From positions 1,736,001 through 1,800,000 of the forward strand of contig OZ242278.1 of NCBI GenBank assembly GCA_965207475.1: a stretch of DNA of 64,000 nucleotides, in the 5' to 3' direction. A model generated the notes under the pieces. The model was not told the DNA's origin and did not search any database. It saw only the letters and a program-made list of their open reading frames with translations. Of the stretch, positions 1-8,980 are shown in pieces; position 1 is the stretch's first letter; every line of letters begins with the position of its first letter. Made by a program: the position numbers and the translations under genes. Origin of the DNA: WTFY01 sp011523795. Its GTDB lineage: Bacteria > Pseudomonadota > Gammaproteobacteria > UBA4575.

Positions 1-624
1 TTTTTCACTGTATTCACATAGGTCCACAATTGGGCATTTTTGGCATTTTGGCTTGCGGGCCAGACAAATATACCTGCCAAGCAAGATCAGCCAGTGGTGT
101 GCATGCAGCTTGTACTTTTCCGGTACCTGATCCTCAAGTCCAAGCTCTACGGCAAGGGTATTTTTCCCAGGAGCAATACCGGTTCGGTTGGCAACCCGAA
201 AGATATGCGTGTCAACTGCAATAGTTGGCTGATTGAAGGCATTGTTGAGCACTACATTTGCCGTTTTCCTGCCGACACCGGGTAAAGACTGTAAGGCTTC
301 ACGGCTTTGTGGAATCTGGCTTCCAAATTTTTCATCAAGGATGCGGCACGTTTTGATAATGTGTTGAGCCTTGCTGTTATACAAACCAATTGATTTGATA
401 TAGTGCTTCAGCCCTTTTTCCCCGAGTGCCAGCATTTGCTTTGGAGTGTTGGCAATCTTGAAAAGTTCCTTGGTTGCCTTGTTTACGCTTACGTCTGTCG
501 CTTGAGCGGAAAGTATGACCGAGATCAGAAGCTCAAAATCGGATTCGTGTACGAGTTCTGTTCTGGGCTCAGGGTTTGCTTTTTTCAGTCGCCGAAAAAT
601 TTCGTTACATTTTTCCTCGTTCAT
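1..624 (-). CDS. nth: Endonuclease III (partial, 3' end off the window)
   Basis: This is a DNA glycosylase/AP lyase that removes oxidised pyrimidines in base excision repair. I translated the minus strand from ATG at 624 and it stays open to base 1, giving 208 codons. The family is about 211 residues, so only the last few are missing. A helix-hairpin-helix with LPGVGRKTA and the following VDTHIFRV (catalytic Lys and Asp regions) are visible. The C-terminal iron-sulfur ligands are present as C-x6-C-x2-C-x5-C near residues 185-203. The start overlaps the 3' end of the upstream ferredoxin gene by 20 bases, so the two are probably translationally coupled. An nth next to an rnf-type gene is a common proteobacterial arrangement. 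Confidence 0.95.
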   Translation of the reverse strand, partial: MNEEKCNEIFRRLKKANPEPRTELVHESDFELLISVILSAQATDVSVNKATKELFKIANTPKQMLALGEKGLKHYIKSIGLYNSKAQHIIKTCRILDEKFGSQIPQSREALQSLPGVGRKTANVVLNNAFNQPTIAVDTHIFRVANRTGIAPGKNTLAVELGLEDQVPEKYKLHAHHWLILLGRYICLARKPKCQKCPIVDLCEYSEK

Positions 625-1036
625 TGTTTTGAATAGAAGTTCGTTTCTTGAGTAAGATTTTTTCTTTCCTTAGTTCAAACAATTCCTGTCGTTCTCTCTG
701 GTTCCGTTCGATCCTTTGTATGCGTCGTCTTTTGCTTTCCCGTGAGCTAGCCGCGAACTGTTCTTTTAATTTTCGCTGCTCAATTTTTGGCAAGGTTATG
801 CAAAGATGATGAAATTTGGTATTCGCTTTGAGTTCAATACAATTCACCGGGCATGGTGCGAGGCACAATTTACATCCTGTACAATATCTGGTGATGACAG
901 TGTGTGTATGTCGTGAAGCTCCCAAAATTGCATCAAAAGGACATGCCTTGATACACAACGTACAACCGATACAGCGTTGTTCGTCAATTCTCGCAATGAA
1001 TTTGCCCGTTGCAATACCAGAGTAGAAATCTTGCAC
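605..1036 (-). CDS. Short RnfB-like ferredoxin (two 4Fe-4S clusters)
   Basis: The protein is 143 residues. It has two adjacent 4Fe-4S motifs, CIGCTLCIKACP (about residues 22-33) and CTGCKLCLAPCP (about 52-63), matching the ferredoxin half of RnfB/RsxB. The N-terminal membrane helix and the first cluster domain of full RnfB are absent. The start is GTG at 1036, only 7 bases after the metG stop, and an in-frame TGA lies just upstream, so a longer N-terminus is not possible here. The last 60 or so residues are very rich in Lys, Arg and Glu and look like a charged helix or coiled coil. Similar short proteins sit beside nth and metG in other proteobacteria. It is probably an electron carrier; the partner is unknown, since no rnfACDGE genes are nearby. 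Confidence 0.8.
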   Translation of the reverse strand: MQDFYSGIATGKFIARIDEQRCIGCTLCIKACPFDAILGASRHTHTVITRYCTGCKLCLAPCPVNCIELKANTKFHHLCITLPKIEQRKLKEQFAASSRESKRRRIQRIERNQRERQELFELRKEKILLKKRTSIQNNERGKM

Positions 1037-1043
1037 TGGAAAA

Positions 1044-3071
1044 TTATTTCACACGCATCCCGGGCTCTGCGCCGCTGTCGGGTTGTAACAGGAATATATC
1101 TTTCCCGCCAGGCCCTGCAGCCAGCACCATTCCCTCTGAAGTTCCAAAACGCATTTTGCGAGGCATAAGATTTGCGATAACGATCGTCAAGCGTCCTTCT
1201 ATCTCTTCCGGACTGTAGGCGGACTTGATTCCGGCTAAGATAGTGCGGTGCTCGTTTCCAGTCGGTTTGCCTAAGTCGAGGGTTAGTTTTAGCAGCTTGT
1301 CAGCCCCTTCAACGATATCTGCCTGAATGATTCTAGCTACTCTCAAATCAAGTTTTGTGAAATCCTCGAAAGTAACCTCATCGTCGATGGGATCTTGGTC
1401 GCTTGGCATACCTGCTTGTTTGGAATCTTCTACCATTTTATCTATAGACTCTTTTTCGATACGGGTGATCAGGGGTTTAAATTCATTGATCATATGGTCT
1501 TCAGGCATTGGAATTCCAGAAGCTAGATCTTTCCAGTTTGTTTCTACATTTAGAAAAGTTTCGGATTTTTCTGCAAGCTCAGGCATGATCGGCTTCAGGT
1601 AACCAGCCAGCAGCCGATACATATTCAAACCAAAGCTGCATATCTGTTGCACCTTGTAATTGCTGGCCTCTTTTTTTGCAAGTTCCCATGGCTTGTGAGT
1701 ATCGATAACCTGATTGGTTGCATCCGCGTGTGCCATGATTACTCTGATGGCATGCGAATAACTGCGGGACTCGTATAGCTCTCTTATTTGCTGGTTGTGT
1801 CGGACTGCATCTTGAAATATATCCTCACAGTCTTTGAGAAACCTGGATGTGAGTTTCCCATCAAAATACTTGTAAATAAACCCTGAACAGCGACTTGCTA
1901 TATTTACGAGCTTACCGACTACATCGCTGTTGACACGCTGTCGGAAATCACTCAGGTTCAGATCTATATCTCCTACATCGGGTCCCAGCTTTGCTGCAAA
2001 GTAATAGCGTAGATATTCTGGGTTTAGGTAATCGAGATAGGTTCGTGCCTTGATAAATGTGCCTCGTGACTTGGACATTTTCTGTCCGTCAACGGTCAGG
2101 AAACCATGACAATAAACTGCTGTCGGAATTCGGTAGTTTGCTCCGTGCAACATTGCTGGCCAAAATAGCATGTGGAAGTACGCAATGTCCTTGCCGATGA
2201 AGTGGTAAACTTCATAGTCACTGTCTCTGCTCCAGTATGCGTCAAATTCTTTTCCTGTACGGTCACAATATTGCTGGAGGCTGGCCATATAGCCTATAGG
2301 TGCATCAAGCCACACATAAAAGAACTTACCTGGGGCATCTGGTATCTCAAAGCCGAAATACGGTGCATCACGAGAGATATCCCAGTCTTTGAGACCGGCA
2401 TCAAACCACTCTAGCAGCTTGTTTATGATTTCCGGCTGAAGTGATTCGCTCTTGATCCAGTCTTGCAGTATGTCTCTGAAGTTATCCAGCTTGAAAAAGT
2501 AATGCAGGTTTTCTTTTTTAACCGGTGTAGCGCCACTTACTGAAGAATACGGGTTGATCAGCTCAGCTGGGGTGTATGTACTTCCACAAACCTCACAGTT
2601 ATCCCCGTACTGGTCTTTGGCATGGCATCTCGGGCATTCACCTTTGACGTAACGGTCAGGCAGAAACATTTTATTGACCGGATCATACAGGTCTACAACT
2701 GATCTTGAGGAAATGTGCCCATTTTTTTTCAGGCATTCATAAATTTTTGTAGCATGAATTCTGTTTTCTTCTGAGTGAGTAGAGTGGTAATTATCAAACT
2801 TGACATGAAAATCAAAAAAATCTTTCTGATGTTCCTGGCTAACTCTTGAAATGAGTTGTTCTGGTGTAATCCCTTCCTGTTGTGCCTTGAGCATGATGGG
2901 GGTGCCGTGGGCATCGTCAGCACAGAGATAGATACAGTCATGCCCGCACATCTTCTGGAATCTGGACCAGATGTCCGTTTGGATATACTCGACCAGGTGG
3001 CCGATATGTATGGGGCCATTTGCATAAGGCAGTGCACTGGTGACGAGGATCTTGCGTTTTGGGCTAGACAT
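1044..3071 (-). CDS. metG: Methionyl-tRNA synthetase
   Basis: The 675-residue class I synthetase charges tRNA-Met in the cytoplasm. The HIGH signature is at residues 22-25 (GPIHIGH). The KMSKS loop appears as GQKMSKSRG near residue 335. A zinc knuckle with paired cysteines (CPRC and CEVCG) lies near residues 145-160. The C-terminal 100 or so residues, after a linker, form the EMAP/Trbp-type tRNA-binding domain (DLRVARI, then GNEHRTILAGI), which makes dimers in the E. coli enzyme. The length matches the long bacterial form. It is transcribed divergently from apbC; the shared gap is about 170 bases. The ferredoxin and nth genes follow directly and are probably cotranscribed. Confidence 0.97.
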   Translation of the reverse strand: MSSPKRKILVTSALPYANGPIHIGHLVEYIQTDIWSRFQKMCGHDCIYLCADDAHGTPIMLKAQQEGITPEQLISRVSQEHQKDFFDFHVKFDNYHSTHSEENRIHATKIYECLKKNGHISSRSVVDLYDPVNKMFLPDRYVKGECPRCHAKDQYGDNCEVCGSTYTPAELINPYSSVSGATPVKKENLHYFFKLDNFRDILQDWIKSESLQPEIINKLLEWFDAGLKDWDISRDAPYFGFEIPDAPGKFFYVWLDAPIGYMASLQQYCDRTGKEFDAYWSRDSDYEVYHFIGKDIAYFHMLFWPAMLHGANYRIPTAVYCHGFLTVDGQKMSKSRGTFIKARTYLDYLNPEYLRYYFAAKLGPDVGDIDLNLSDFRQRVNSDVVGKLVNIASRCSGFIYKYFDGKLTSRFLKDCEDIFQDAVRHNQQIRELYESRSYSHAIRVIMAHADATNQVIDTHKPWELAKKEASNYKVQQICSFGLNMYRLLAGYLKPIMPELAEKSETFLNVETNWKDLASGIPMPEDHMINEFKPLITRIEKESIDKMVEDSKQAGMPSDQDPIDDEVTFEDFTKLDLRVARIIQADIVEGADKLLKLTLDLGKPTGNEHRTILAGIKSAYSPEEIEGRLTIVIANLMPRKMRFGTSEGMVLAAGPGGKDIFLLQPDSGAEPGMRVK

Positions 3072-3165
3072 AACGGTGTCAATTGATATTGCTATTTCAC
3101 CTTATTAGCAGTTTGAAGAAATTGCCACTGTATTTTAACTATTTTACGGTCATAGAATTTGGGTC

Positions 3166-3193
3166 TTTGCTGCTATGGTTTGCATGGTATAGT
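3166..3193 (+). promoter_or_regulatory. Putative sigma70 promoter of apbC with extended -10
   Basis: The -10 hexamer is TATAGT at 3188-3193 (five of six matches). TG stands at 3185-3186, one base before it, giving an extended -10. A weak -35 (TTTGCT, 3166-3171) lies 16 bases upstream. A strong ribosome site AGGGGAG at 3226-3232 follows, 7 bases before the apbC ATG. This was found by eye only. Confidence 0.5.
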
Positions 3194-3239
3194 AAGCTCC
3201 AAATTTTGCTAGAGTCAGATATTTCAGGGGAGTCAAAGT

Positions 3240-4328
3240 ATGGCGCAGCTGACAAAGGGGCAGGTGGAATCAGTACTGAAACAGGTGCAGGATCCCTACC
3301 TTGGCAAGGATCTAGTGGCCAGCAACGCCGTGAAAAAGGTTGAAACCGAAGCTGGCAGTGTAAGTATTTCAGTCAAGCTGGGCTATCCTGCAAATGGAAT
3401 TGTAGACGATCTTGCCGCACAGATTGAAGCAAAAGTTTCTGAGGCGGGTGCTGAAAATGTGCAGGCCAGCGTAAGCTGGCAGGTAGAGGCCCATACTGTA
3501 CAAAAAAGTCTCAAGCCTTTAGATAACATCAAGAACATCATTGCTGTAGCTTCAGGTAAAGGTGGCGTAGGCAAGTCAACCACTGCTGCCAATCTTGCAC
3601 TGGCGCTTTCTATGGAAGGAGCCATGGTGGGGGTGCTGGATGCTGATATCTACGGACCCAGTCAGCCGCGCATGCTGGGTGTGAGTGGCCAGCCCAAGTC
3701 AAGCGACGGGAAAAGCCTTGAGCCCATGGAGGCACACGGATTGCAGGCTATGTCAATCGGCTTTCTGATTGATGAAGAAACGCCAATGATCTGGCGCGGT
3801 CCAATGGTGACCCAAGCATTGGAACAATTACTAAATGATACTTGCTGGCGTGGTCTTGATTACCTGGTGGTTGATCTTCCTCCCGGTACGGGAGACGTAC
3901 AGTTGACGCTGGCACAAAAAATCCCGGTAAGTGGGGCGATCATCGTAACGACTCCACAGGACATTGCCCTGCTCGATGCCCGCAAGGGTCTGAAGATGTT
4001 CGAAAAAGTGGAAGTGCCTGTACTAGGGATTGTGGAAAACATGAGTATCCATATTTGCAGCAAGTGTGGTCATGAAGAACCCATTTTTGGCGAAGGAGGG
4101 GGACAGCAAATGGCTGACGAATCAGGTGTAGACATGCTGGGGGCATTGCCTCTGGATATCAGGATTCGTGAGCAGGCGGATGGCGGAAATCCGTCAGTTG
4201 CGATGATGCCAAATAGCCGAATTGCAGAAATATATAGGGAAATTGCTCGCAAGGCTGCTGCAAAACTTGCCGCACAGAGCAAGGATTACAGTGCTAAGTT
4301 TCCAAAAATTGTCATTCAGAATACATGA
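3240..4328 (+). CDS. apbC: Mrp/ApbC family iron-sulfur carrier ATPase
   Basis: The 362-residue protein carries and transfers Fe-S clusters to target enzymes. The N-terminal 90 or so residues match the MIP18/DUF59 domain. A deviant Walker A motif, GKGGVGKS, is at residues 106-113, followed by DADIYGPSQPRML, typical of Mrp proteins. The Walker B-like segment LVVDLPPGTGD is present. The cluster-binding CxxC appears as ICSKCGHEEP near residue 280. The start is well set: ATG at 3240 with AGGGGAG 7 bases before it. It faces away from metG, a pairing seen in many proteobacteria. A perfect hairpin follows the stop, and dcd lies downstream on the same strand. Confidence 0.95.
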   Translation: MAQLTKGQVESVLKQVQDPYLGKDLVASNAVKKVETEAGSVSISVKLGYPANGIVDDLAAQIEAKVSEAGAENVQASVSWQVEAHTVQKSLKPLDNIKNIIAVASGKGGVGKSTTAANLALALSMEGAMVGVLDADIYGPSQPRMLGVSGQPKSSDGKSLEPMEAHGLQAMSIGFLIDEETPMIWRGPMVTQALEQLLNDTCWRGLDYLVVDLPPGTGDVQLTLAQKIPVSGAIIVTTPQDIALLDARKGLKMFEKVEVPVLGIVENMSIHICSKCGHEEPIFGEGGGQQMADESGVDMLGALPLDIRIREQADGGNPSVAMMPNSRIAEIYREIARKAAAKLAAQSKDYSAKFPKIVIQNT

Positions 4329-4329
4329 T

Positions 4330-4354
4330 GCTGTCCTGATTGTCTCAGGACAGC
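4330..4354 (+). repeat. Perfect 10-bp hairpin between apbC and dcd
   Basis: The arms GCTGTCCTGA (4330-4339) and TCAGGACAGC (4345-4354) are exact inverse complements around a 5-base loop, starting 1 base after the apbC stop. The stem is strong, but no run of T follows, so it does not match a standard intrinsic terminator. It may protect the apbC mRNA 3' end or lower read-through into dcd. Confidence 0.55.
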
Positions 4355-4453
4355 AGTAGTGAATTCTTCCAGAAGCCAGTTGCATGGTAAAGACACGCAG
4401 AAAGTGCCACAAACAGGCAGTGTCTTAAACGAATTTCCCGCTGTTGAATCTAA

Positions 4454-5020
4454 ATGACGATTAAATCAGACCGGTGGATCCGCAAGATGGCGGAAGATCA
4501 CGCCATGATAGATCCGTTTGAAAAGGGCCAGGTTCGTGCCTGTGACCATCACCGGCTGATATCTTACGGGACATCAAGCTACGGTTATGATGTACGTTGT
4601 GCAGATGAATTTAAAATTTTTACCAACATAAATTCTGTAATCGTCGATCCGAAGCACTTCGATGAAAACAGTTTCATTGACTTGAAGGCAACGGAGTGTG
4701 TTATACCGCCAAATTCATTTGTACTGACCAGAACCGTCGAATACTTCCGTATCCCTCGCTCGGTGCTGACAGTTTGTTTGGGTAAGTCTACATATGCCCG
4801 TTGTGGAATTATCATCAACGTCACGCCCTTGGAGCCTGAATGGGAAGGCCATGTCACTATAGAAATATCCAATTCAACACCGTTACCGGCAAAGATTTAT
4901 GCAAATGAGGGGATTGCACAAATGCTTTTCTTAGAGTCGGATGAAATCTGTGAGGTCTCCTACAAGGATAGATCTGGCAAGTATCAGGGACAGCGTGGAG
5001 TGACGTTACCTAAGGCATAA
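4454..5020 (+). CDS. dcd: dCTP deaminase
   Basis: The 188-residue trimeric enzyme turns dCTP into dUTP, the source of dUMP for thymidylate synthesis. The family pattern is clear: the N-terminal SDRWIRKMAEDHAMIDPF, a SYGYDVR motif, and the TPLEPEWEGHVTIEISN block that carries the catalytic Glu. The length equals that of typical proteobacterial Dcd (about 188-193). ATG at 4454 has no strong ribosome site before it. It follows apbC by 125 bases, as in several gammaproteobacteria, and converges with mgtE. Confidence 0.96.
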   Translation: MTIKSDRWIRKMAEDHAMIDPFEKGQVRACDHHRLISYGTSSYGYDVRCADEFKIFTNINSVIVDPKHFDENSFIDLKATECVIPPNSFVLTRTVEYFRIPRSVLTVCLGKSTYARCGIIINVTPLEPEWEGHVTIEISNSTPLPAKIYANEGIAQMLFLESDEICEVSYKDRSGKYQGQRGVTLPKA

Positions 5021-5105
5021 AAAGATAAAAGGCCAAGGCTGCCTGTCTGTGGTGTGCAGGCAAAAATGAAAGTGCTGAACAGGCTTGGGTGCTCGCGTAA
5101 TTCAG

Positions 5106-6458
5106 CTATAGAAGGAGCCACGTTGCCAAGCCAAGAAAAGCGAAGATACCAATCACATCTGTAATAGTGGTAAGGATAACGCCCCCCGCCAGTGCTGGGT
5201 CAATCTTGAGAAAGCGCAAGATAACCGGAATTGATACGCCAGCAAGTGCAGCACAAATTAGATTTGCCATAGTAGCTGCTGCTATGACTCCCCCCATCCT
5301 GAAGTCTTTAAACCACAAAACCACGACAAGTGCTACGATGACAGCCCATGTTATTCCATTTAAGACACCTACAGCCAGTTCTTTGAGTAGCAGTAATTTA
5401 GAGTTACTGCGACCGATTTGACCAAGCGCAAGTCCGCGTATTACCAGAGTCAAGGTCTGGCTGCCAGCTATTCCGCCCATACTGGCAACAACTGGAATAA
5501 GAATGGCCAATACGATGATTTTTTCCAAGGTTAGCTGAAACAGGCTGATGACCCAGGCTGCCAAGAATGCAGTCAACAAGTTTACTCCCAGCCAGATCGT
5601 ACGGCGTTGTGCAGAAGTAAAAACCGGACCAAATAAATCTGCCTCTTCGGACAATCCTGCCATGCTGAAAACAGAATGTTCTGCTTCCTCACGTATAACA
5701 TCTACTACATCATCAACGGTGATGCGGCCAATCAGCCTGTTGTGCCCATCTACAACGGCTGCAGAGACAAGGTCAAGGTCTTCGAATGACCTGGCAACAA
5801 TGGAAGCATCTGTGTTGGCTTCAAATGCACGGACAGTGTCGTCCAGCGCATCACGCACCAGCTTTGTAGGTTTGCTGGTCAGCACCTTTGATAAGGGTAA
5901 TGTTCCCATGTAATTCCCGTAGCGATCCACCACGAAAAGGGAGTCAGTTCCATCTGGTAGTGTTCCTCGGGTTCGCAGGTAGCGCAACACCACATCAAGT
6001 GTGACATCGCTCCTAACAGTCACTGTATCAGTGTTCATAAGGCCGCCAGCAGTATTTTCATCATACGAAAGTACAGCTTCCAGACGCTGTCGGTCTTGGT
6101 GATCCATGCTGGAAAGCGCTTGTTGTGTGACTGTATGCGGGAGAGCTACCAGCAAATCAGCAAGGTCGTCAATCTCCAACCCTTCTGTCGCTGCCATCAG
6201 GGCTTCACTATCCATTAGTTTGATCAGGCCGCTACGCACCTCTTCGCCAACATTCAGAAGGATTTCACCATCCACCTCGTCCAGCATGTTCCAAACGATG
6301 ATCCTTTGGGAGTGTGGGAGTGCTTCAAGGAGATTGCCAATTTCTGCAGGGTGCAGCGCATTGAGTATGCGCTTTGCCCGCAGCATAGTTCCAGTCTGCA
6401 AGGCCTCACTGATAACTTGTAAAGCCTGGTTAGGAGTATGTGTGTTCGATTCTGGCAT
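5106..6458 (-). CDS. mgtE: MgtE-type magnesium transporter
   Basis: This is an inner-membrane Mg2+ channel/transporter. From ATG at 6458 it has 450 residues, the usual length. The N-terminal alpha-helical domain is rich in LLEALPHSQR-like repeats. It is followed by two CBS domains (around GGLMNTDTVTVRS and a second ending at GRITVDDVVDVIREE) that sense Mg2+. The C-terminal half has about five membrane helices with the conserved GGIAGSQTLTLVIRGLALG pore segment. An upstream TTG at 6524 could extend the protein by 22 residues, but this is not supported by the family N-terminus. It lies directly after ptsI on the same strand, 83 bases away, and may share its transcript. Confidence 0.94.
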   Translation of the reverse strand: MPESNTHTPNQALQVISEALQTGTMLRAKRILNALHPAEIGNLLEALPHSQRIIVWNMLDEVDGEILLNVGEEVRSGLIKLMDSEALMAATEGLEIDDLADLLVALPHTVTQQALSSMDHQDRQRLEAVLSYDENTAGGLMNTDTVTVRSDVTLDVVLRYLRTRGTLPDGTDSLFVVDRYGNYMGTLPLSKVLTSKPTKLVRDALDDTVRAFEANTDASIVARSFEDLDLVSAAVVDGHNRLIGRITVDDVVDVIREEAEHSVFSMAGLSEEADLFGPVFTSAQRRTIWLGVNLLTAFLAAWVISLFQLTLEKIIVLAILIPVVASMGGIAGSQTLTLVIRGLALGQIGRSNSKLLLLKELAVGVLNGITWAVIVALVVVLWFKDFRMGGVIAAATMANLICAALAGVSIPVILRFLKIDPALAGGVILTTITDVIGIFAFLGLATWLLL

Positions 6459-6541
6459 ATTTTCAGGGTTTAAGCAGACTGCGAAAATTTTGGCAAGTGT
6501 AACTGCTTTGGCAGGGGTTACCAAAAATCTGATTAAAGAAT

Positions 6542-8281
6542 TCAGAATGACTGGTCGTTCAGCGCATCGACCATGGTATTAATCCTGTCCGGAACTGTTG
6601 TGTTGAGAATTTTCATTGCTGGCTTTTTCAGTTCAGAGACTTTGCTTCGATTTATGATCTGTTTTATTTCCAAAAGGCTGGATGGAGGCGCACTGAATTC
6701 CTGCAGTCCCATTCCCAGAAGAAGTCGAGTGTAACGCGTATCACCCGCCATTTCTCCACACATGGCTACTGGGATTTTTGCCCTACGGCCTGCTTGCAAT
6801 GTCAAGTTGATAAGCTTCAAAACAGATGGGTGCAGTGGGTCGTACAGGTAATTGACTTGGTCGTCGATACGGTCAATGGCAAGGGTGTACTGGATCAGGT
6901 CATTAGTGCCAATTGAAAGGAAATTGAGTTGTTTTGCCAGGATATTTGCCGACAGTGCAGCCGCAGGCACTTCAATCATGGCGCCGACAGGAATGTTGGC
7001 ATCAAAGTGAAGTTGTTCGTTTTCCAGTTCCTTGTATGCTTGCTTGAGTATGGACAAAGACTGAACAAGCTCGATTTGACTCGTGACCATAGGCAACAGT
7101 ATCTTGACGGGCCCACTGGCAGAGGCTCGTAAAATTGCACGTAACTGCCGTTTAAACAGGTCTGTATCCTTCAAAGATCGACGTATTGCACGTAAGCCCA
7201 ACGCAGGATTTTGTGTAAGTGGGCCCTGAAAATTTGGATCAAATTCCTTTTCAGCCCCTAGGTCTAGCGTACGAATGGTTAACGGCTTGCCTTTGAGTAC
7301 GCGGATAATCCTTAGATAGGCATGAAGTTGTTCAATCTCGTCAGCAGGTTCTTCTCGGTCGATGTAGAGGAATTCCGTTCGGTAAAGTCCCACTCCTTCT
7401 GCTCCCGATTGTTTGAGTGCACTGACATCTTCATCAAGTTCAATATTGGCTTGCAGGCTTATACGTTGCCCATCACGGGTTCTAGCTGAAACATCACGTA
7501 GTGCACGTAGCTTTCTTCGGGCTTCTCTTTGTGTGCGTTGTCTCCTTCGGTAGTCCTCAATTGTCTTTTTACCGACACCCGCGAGTACCATGCCAGTTCC
7601 ACCGTCTACGATTACCAGCTCTTCCTGTTGCAGGAGCGCACGCGCATCCTGAATGCCAACTACGGCCGGAATTCCCATGCTGCGTGCGAGGATTGCTGTA
7701 TGAGACAATGGCCCTCCTAATTCAGTGACAAAGCCCGCAATATTCTGATTTTGCATCAGTACGGTATCCGCTGGAGTGAGATCGTCAGCAACTACTATAC
7801 GGCCTTTCAACGGTTGTTCGTCAATCTGTGCTGTATACTGTTTGTCCTTAAGAATCTGCTGAATCAAATTGATGACATGCTCAACATCATTGATTCTCGT
7901 ACGCAAGTAGTCATCCTCCATTTGCTCAAACACTGAAACCAGTTTGTCGTACTGCTGTTTGAGTGCCCATTCAGCATTGCACTGCTGTTTTTTGATAATC
8001 TCAACTGGTACCTTGCGCAGCATGGAGTCTTCGACCATGAGAATATGTGAATCGATAAAGGCAGCAATATCAGTGGGTGTGTCTTCAGGAATTGAGTCCT
8101 GTATGCTGCGCAAGTGACAGCTGGCTTCATCTAACGCATCTTGAAAACGTTCAATTTCTGATTTGATCTCGTGTTTTTTAAGTTTAAGCTCGAAAACTTC
8201 TGGTGCACCTCTGTTCAACAAGTGCACATTGCCTATGGCAATACCCTTCGACACATCAATTCCTGAAATGATCAGAGCCAT
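6542..8281 (-). CDS. ptsI: Phosphoenolpyruvate-protein phosphotransferase (PTS enzyme I)
   Basis: The 579-residue EI takes phosphate from PEP and passes it to HPr. The phospho-histidine is His194 in GGPLSHTAILAR. The PEP-binding barrel shows LYRTEFLY, NPALGLRAIR and the FLSIGTNDLIQY signature. There is no N-terminal GAF domain, so it is a classical EI rather than EI-Ntr (PtsP). It is the last PTS gene of a run ptsN-hprK-rapZ-EIIA-ptsH-ptsI and starts 24 bases after ptsH. No sugar-specific EIIB or EIIC gene is present here, so the phosphorelay is likely to be regulatory, as in betaproteobacteria and Xanthomonadales. Confidence 0.96.
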   Translation of the reverse strand: MALIISGIDVSKGIAIGNVHLLNRGAPEVFELKLKKHEIKSEIERFQDALDEASCHLRSIQDSIPEDTPTDIAAFIDSHILMVEDSMLRKVPVEIIKKQQCNAEWALKQQYDKLVSVFEQMEDDYLRTRINDVEHVINLIQQILKDKQYTAQIDEQPLKGRIVVADDLTPADTVLMQNQNIAGFVTELGGPLSHTAILARSMGIPAVVGIQDARALLQQEELVIVDGGTGMVLAGVGKKTIEDYRRRQRTQREARRKLRALRDVSARTRDGQRISLQANIELDEDVSALKQSGAEGVGLYRTEFLYIDREEPADEIEQLHAYLRIIRVLKGKPLTIRTLDLGAEKEFDPNFQGPLTQNPALGLRAIRRSLKDTDLFKRQLRAILRASASGPVKILLPMVTSQIELVQSLSILKQAYKELENEQLHFDANIPVGAMIEVPAAALSANILAKQLNFLSIGTNDLIQYTLAIDRIDDQVNYLYDPLHPSVLKLINLTLQAGRRAKIPVAMCGEMAGDTRYTRLLLGMGLQEFSAPPSSLLEIKQIINRSKVSELKKPAMKILNTTVPDRINTMVDALNDQSF

Positions 8282-8305
8282 GGTATTAAGCTGTTCATGG
8301 GCAGC

Positions 8306-8575
8306 CTACTCTTCTTCATCAAAATAATTGTTGATTAGGTTTTCGATAGCGGCCATTGCCACTTGCTCATCAGTGCCAGATGTTGTGACGGTGACTGTTG
8401 AATGTTGACTTGCCGCCAGCATCATGACGCCCATAATGCTTTTTCCGTTAACATTTCGGTTATCTTTTTCAATCAGAATCTTGCTTTCAAATGTTGAAGC
8501 TATGGCAACCAACTTAGCGGCAGCCCGAGCATGTAGCCCAAGTTTGTTAACGATGGTAAATTCCTTGCTGATCAC
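8306..8575 (-). CDS. ptsH: Phosphocarrier protein HPr
   Basis: The 89-residue carrier takes phosphate from EI on His15 (KLGLHARAAA). It also keeps the regulatory serine, Ser46, in the NGKSIMGVMML block that HPr kinase modifies in other bacteria. Having both sites fits the hprK gene found 1.3 kb upstream. It lies between the EIIA-Man gene (5 bases) and ptsI, in one probable transcript. Confidence 0.97.
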   Translation of the reverse strand: MISKEFTIVNKLGLHARAAAKLVAIASTFESKILIEKDNRNVNGKSIMGVMMLAASQHSTVTVTTSGTDEQVAMAAIENLINNYFDEEE

Positions 8576-8580
8576 ATGCT

Positions 8581-8979
8581 TTACTTATTCAGGGTACAGT
8601 CAACAATACCGTCGCGGGCACCGCTGAGCGCTTTTTCAGCAAGCTTGTCCAAGCTCAGGTTTGGATAATTCATGGTACGAATCAGCATTGGAAGGCTTAG
8701 GCCTGCAAGCACTCGTATATTCGTCCCGGTGTCAATTTTGTTGCAAATGTTACTTGGGGTGGACCCAAAGATGTCTGTCAGAACCAGTACACCATCCCCC
8801 TGGTCAATCTCAACGCATAGTTTCTGAGCCGCAGATAGCAATTCATCTGTATTACAGGTGTTTGTAACTGACAATGATTTGCATACAAGAGGCAGGGATG
8901 AGTTCAGCATAGACTTGGTTGTGCCAATCAGTTCATGGCCCAAAATGCCATGTGTGACAGTTAGAATAGATACAGCCAT
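8581..8979 (-). CDS. PTS EIIA component, mannose family
   Basis: The 132-residue protein matches the EIIA-Man/fructose fold. The expected phospho-His is His10 in VTHGILG, followed by an ILVLTD-like stretch (VLVLTDIFGSTPSN) typical of the family. EIIB-Man, EIIC and EIID genes are absent from the window. In proteobacteria with this layout (manX-like gene next to rapZ) the protein is thought to act in regulation rather than uptake. It ends 5 bases before ptsH and begins 1 base after rapZ. Confidence 0.92.
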   Translation of the reverse strand: MAVSILTVTHGILGHELIGTTKSMLNSSLPLVCKSLSVTNTCNTDELLSAAQKLCVEIDQGDGVLVLTDIFGSTPSNICNKIDTGTNIRVLAGLSLPMLIRTMNYPNLSLDKLAEKALSGARDGIVDCTLNK

Positions 8980-8980
8980 G

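Noticed and set aside
5040..5062. TGCCTG/CAGGCA hairpin between dcd and mgtE
   Set aside because: Only 6 base pairs with an 11-base loop and no T run on either strand; too weak to call a terminator.
6106..6582. 158-codon open frame on the plus strand
   Set aside because: Antisense to mgtE; the serine/arginine-rich translation is typical of a shadow frame.
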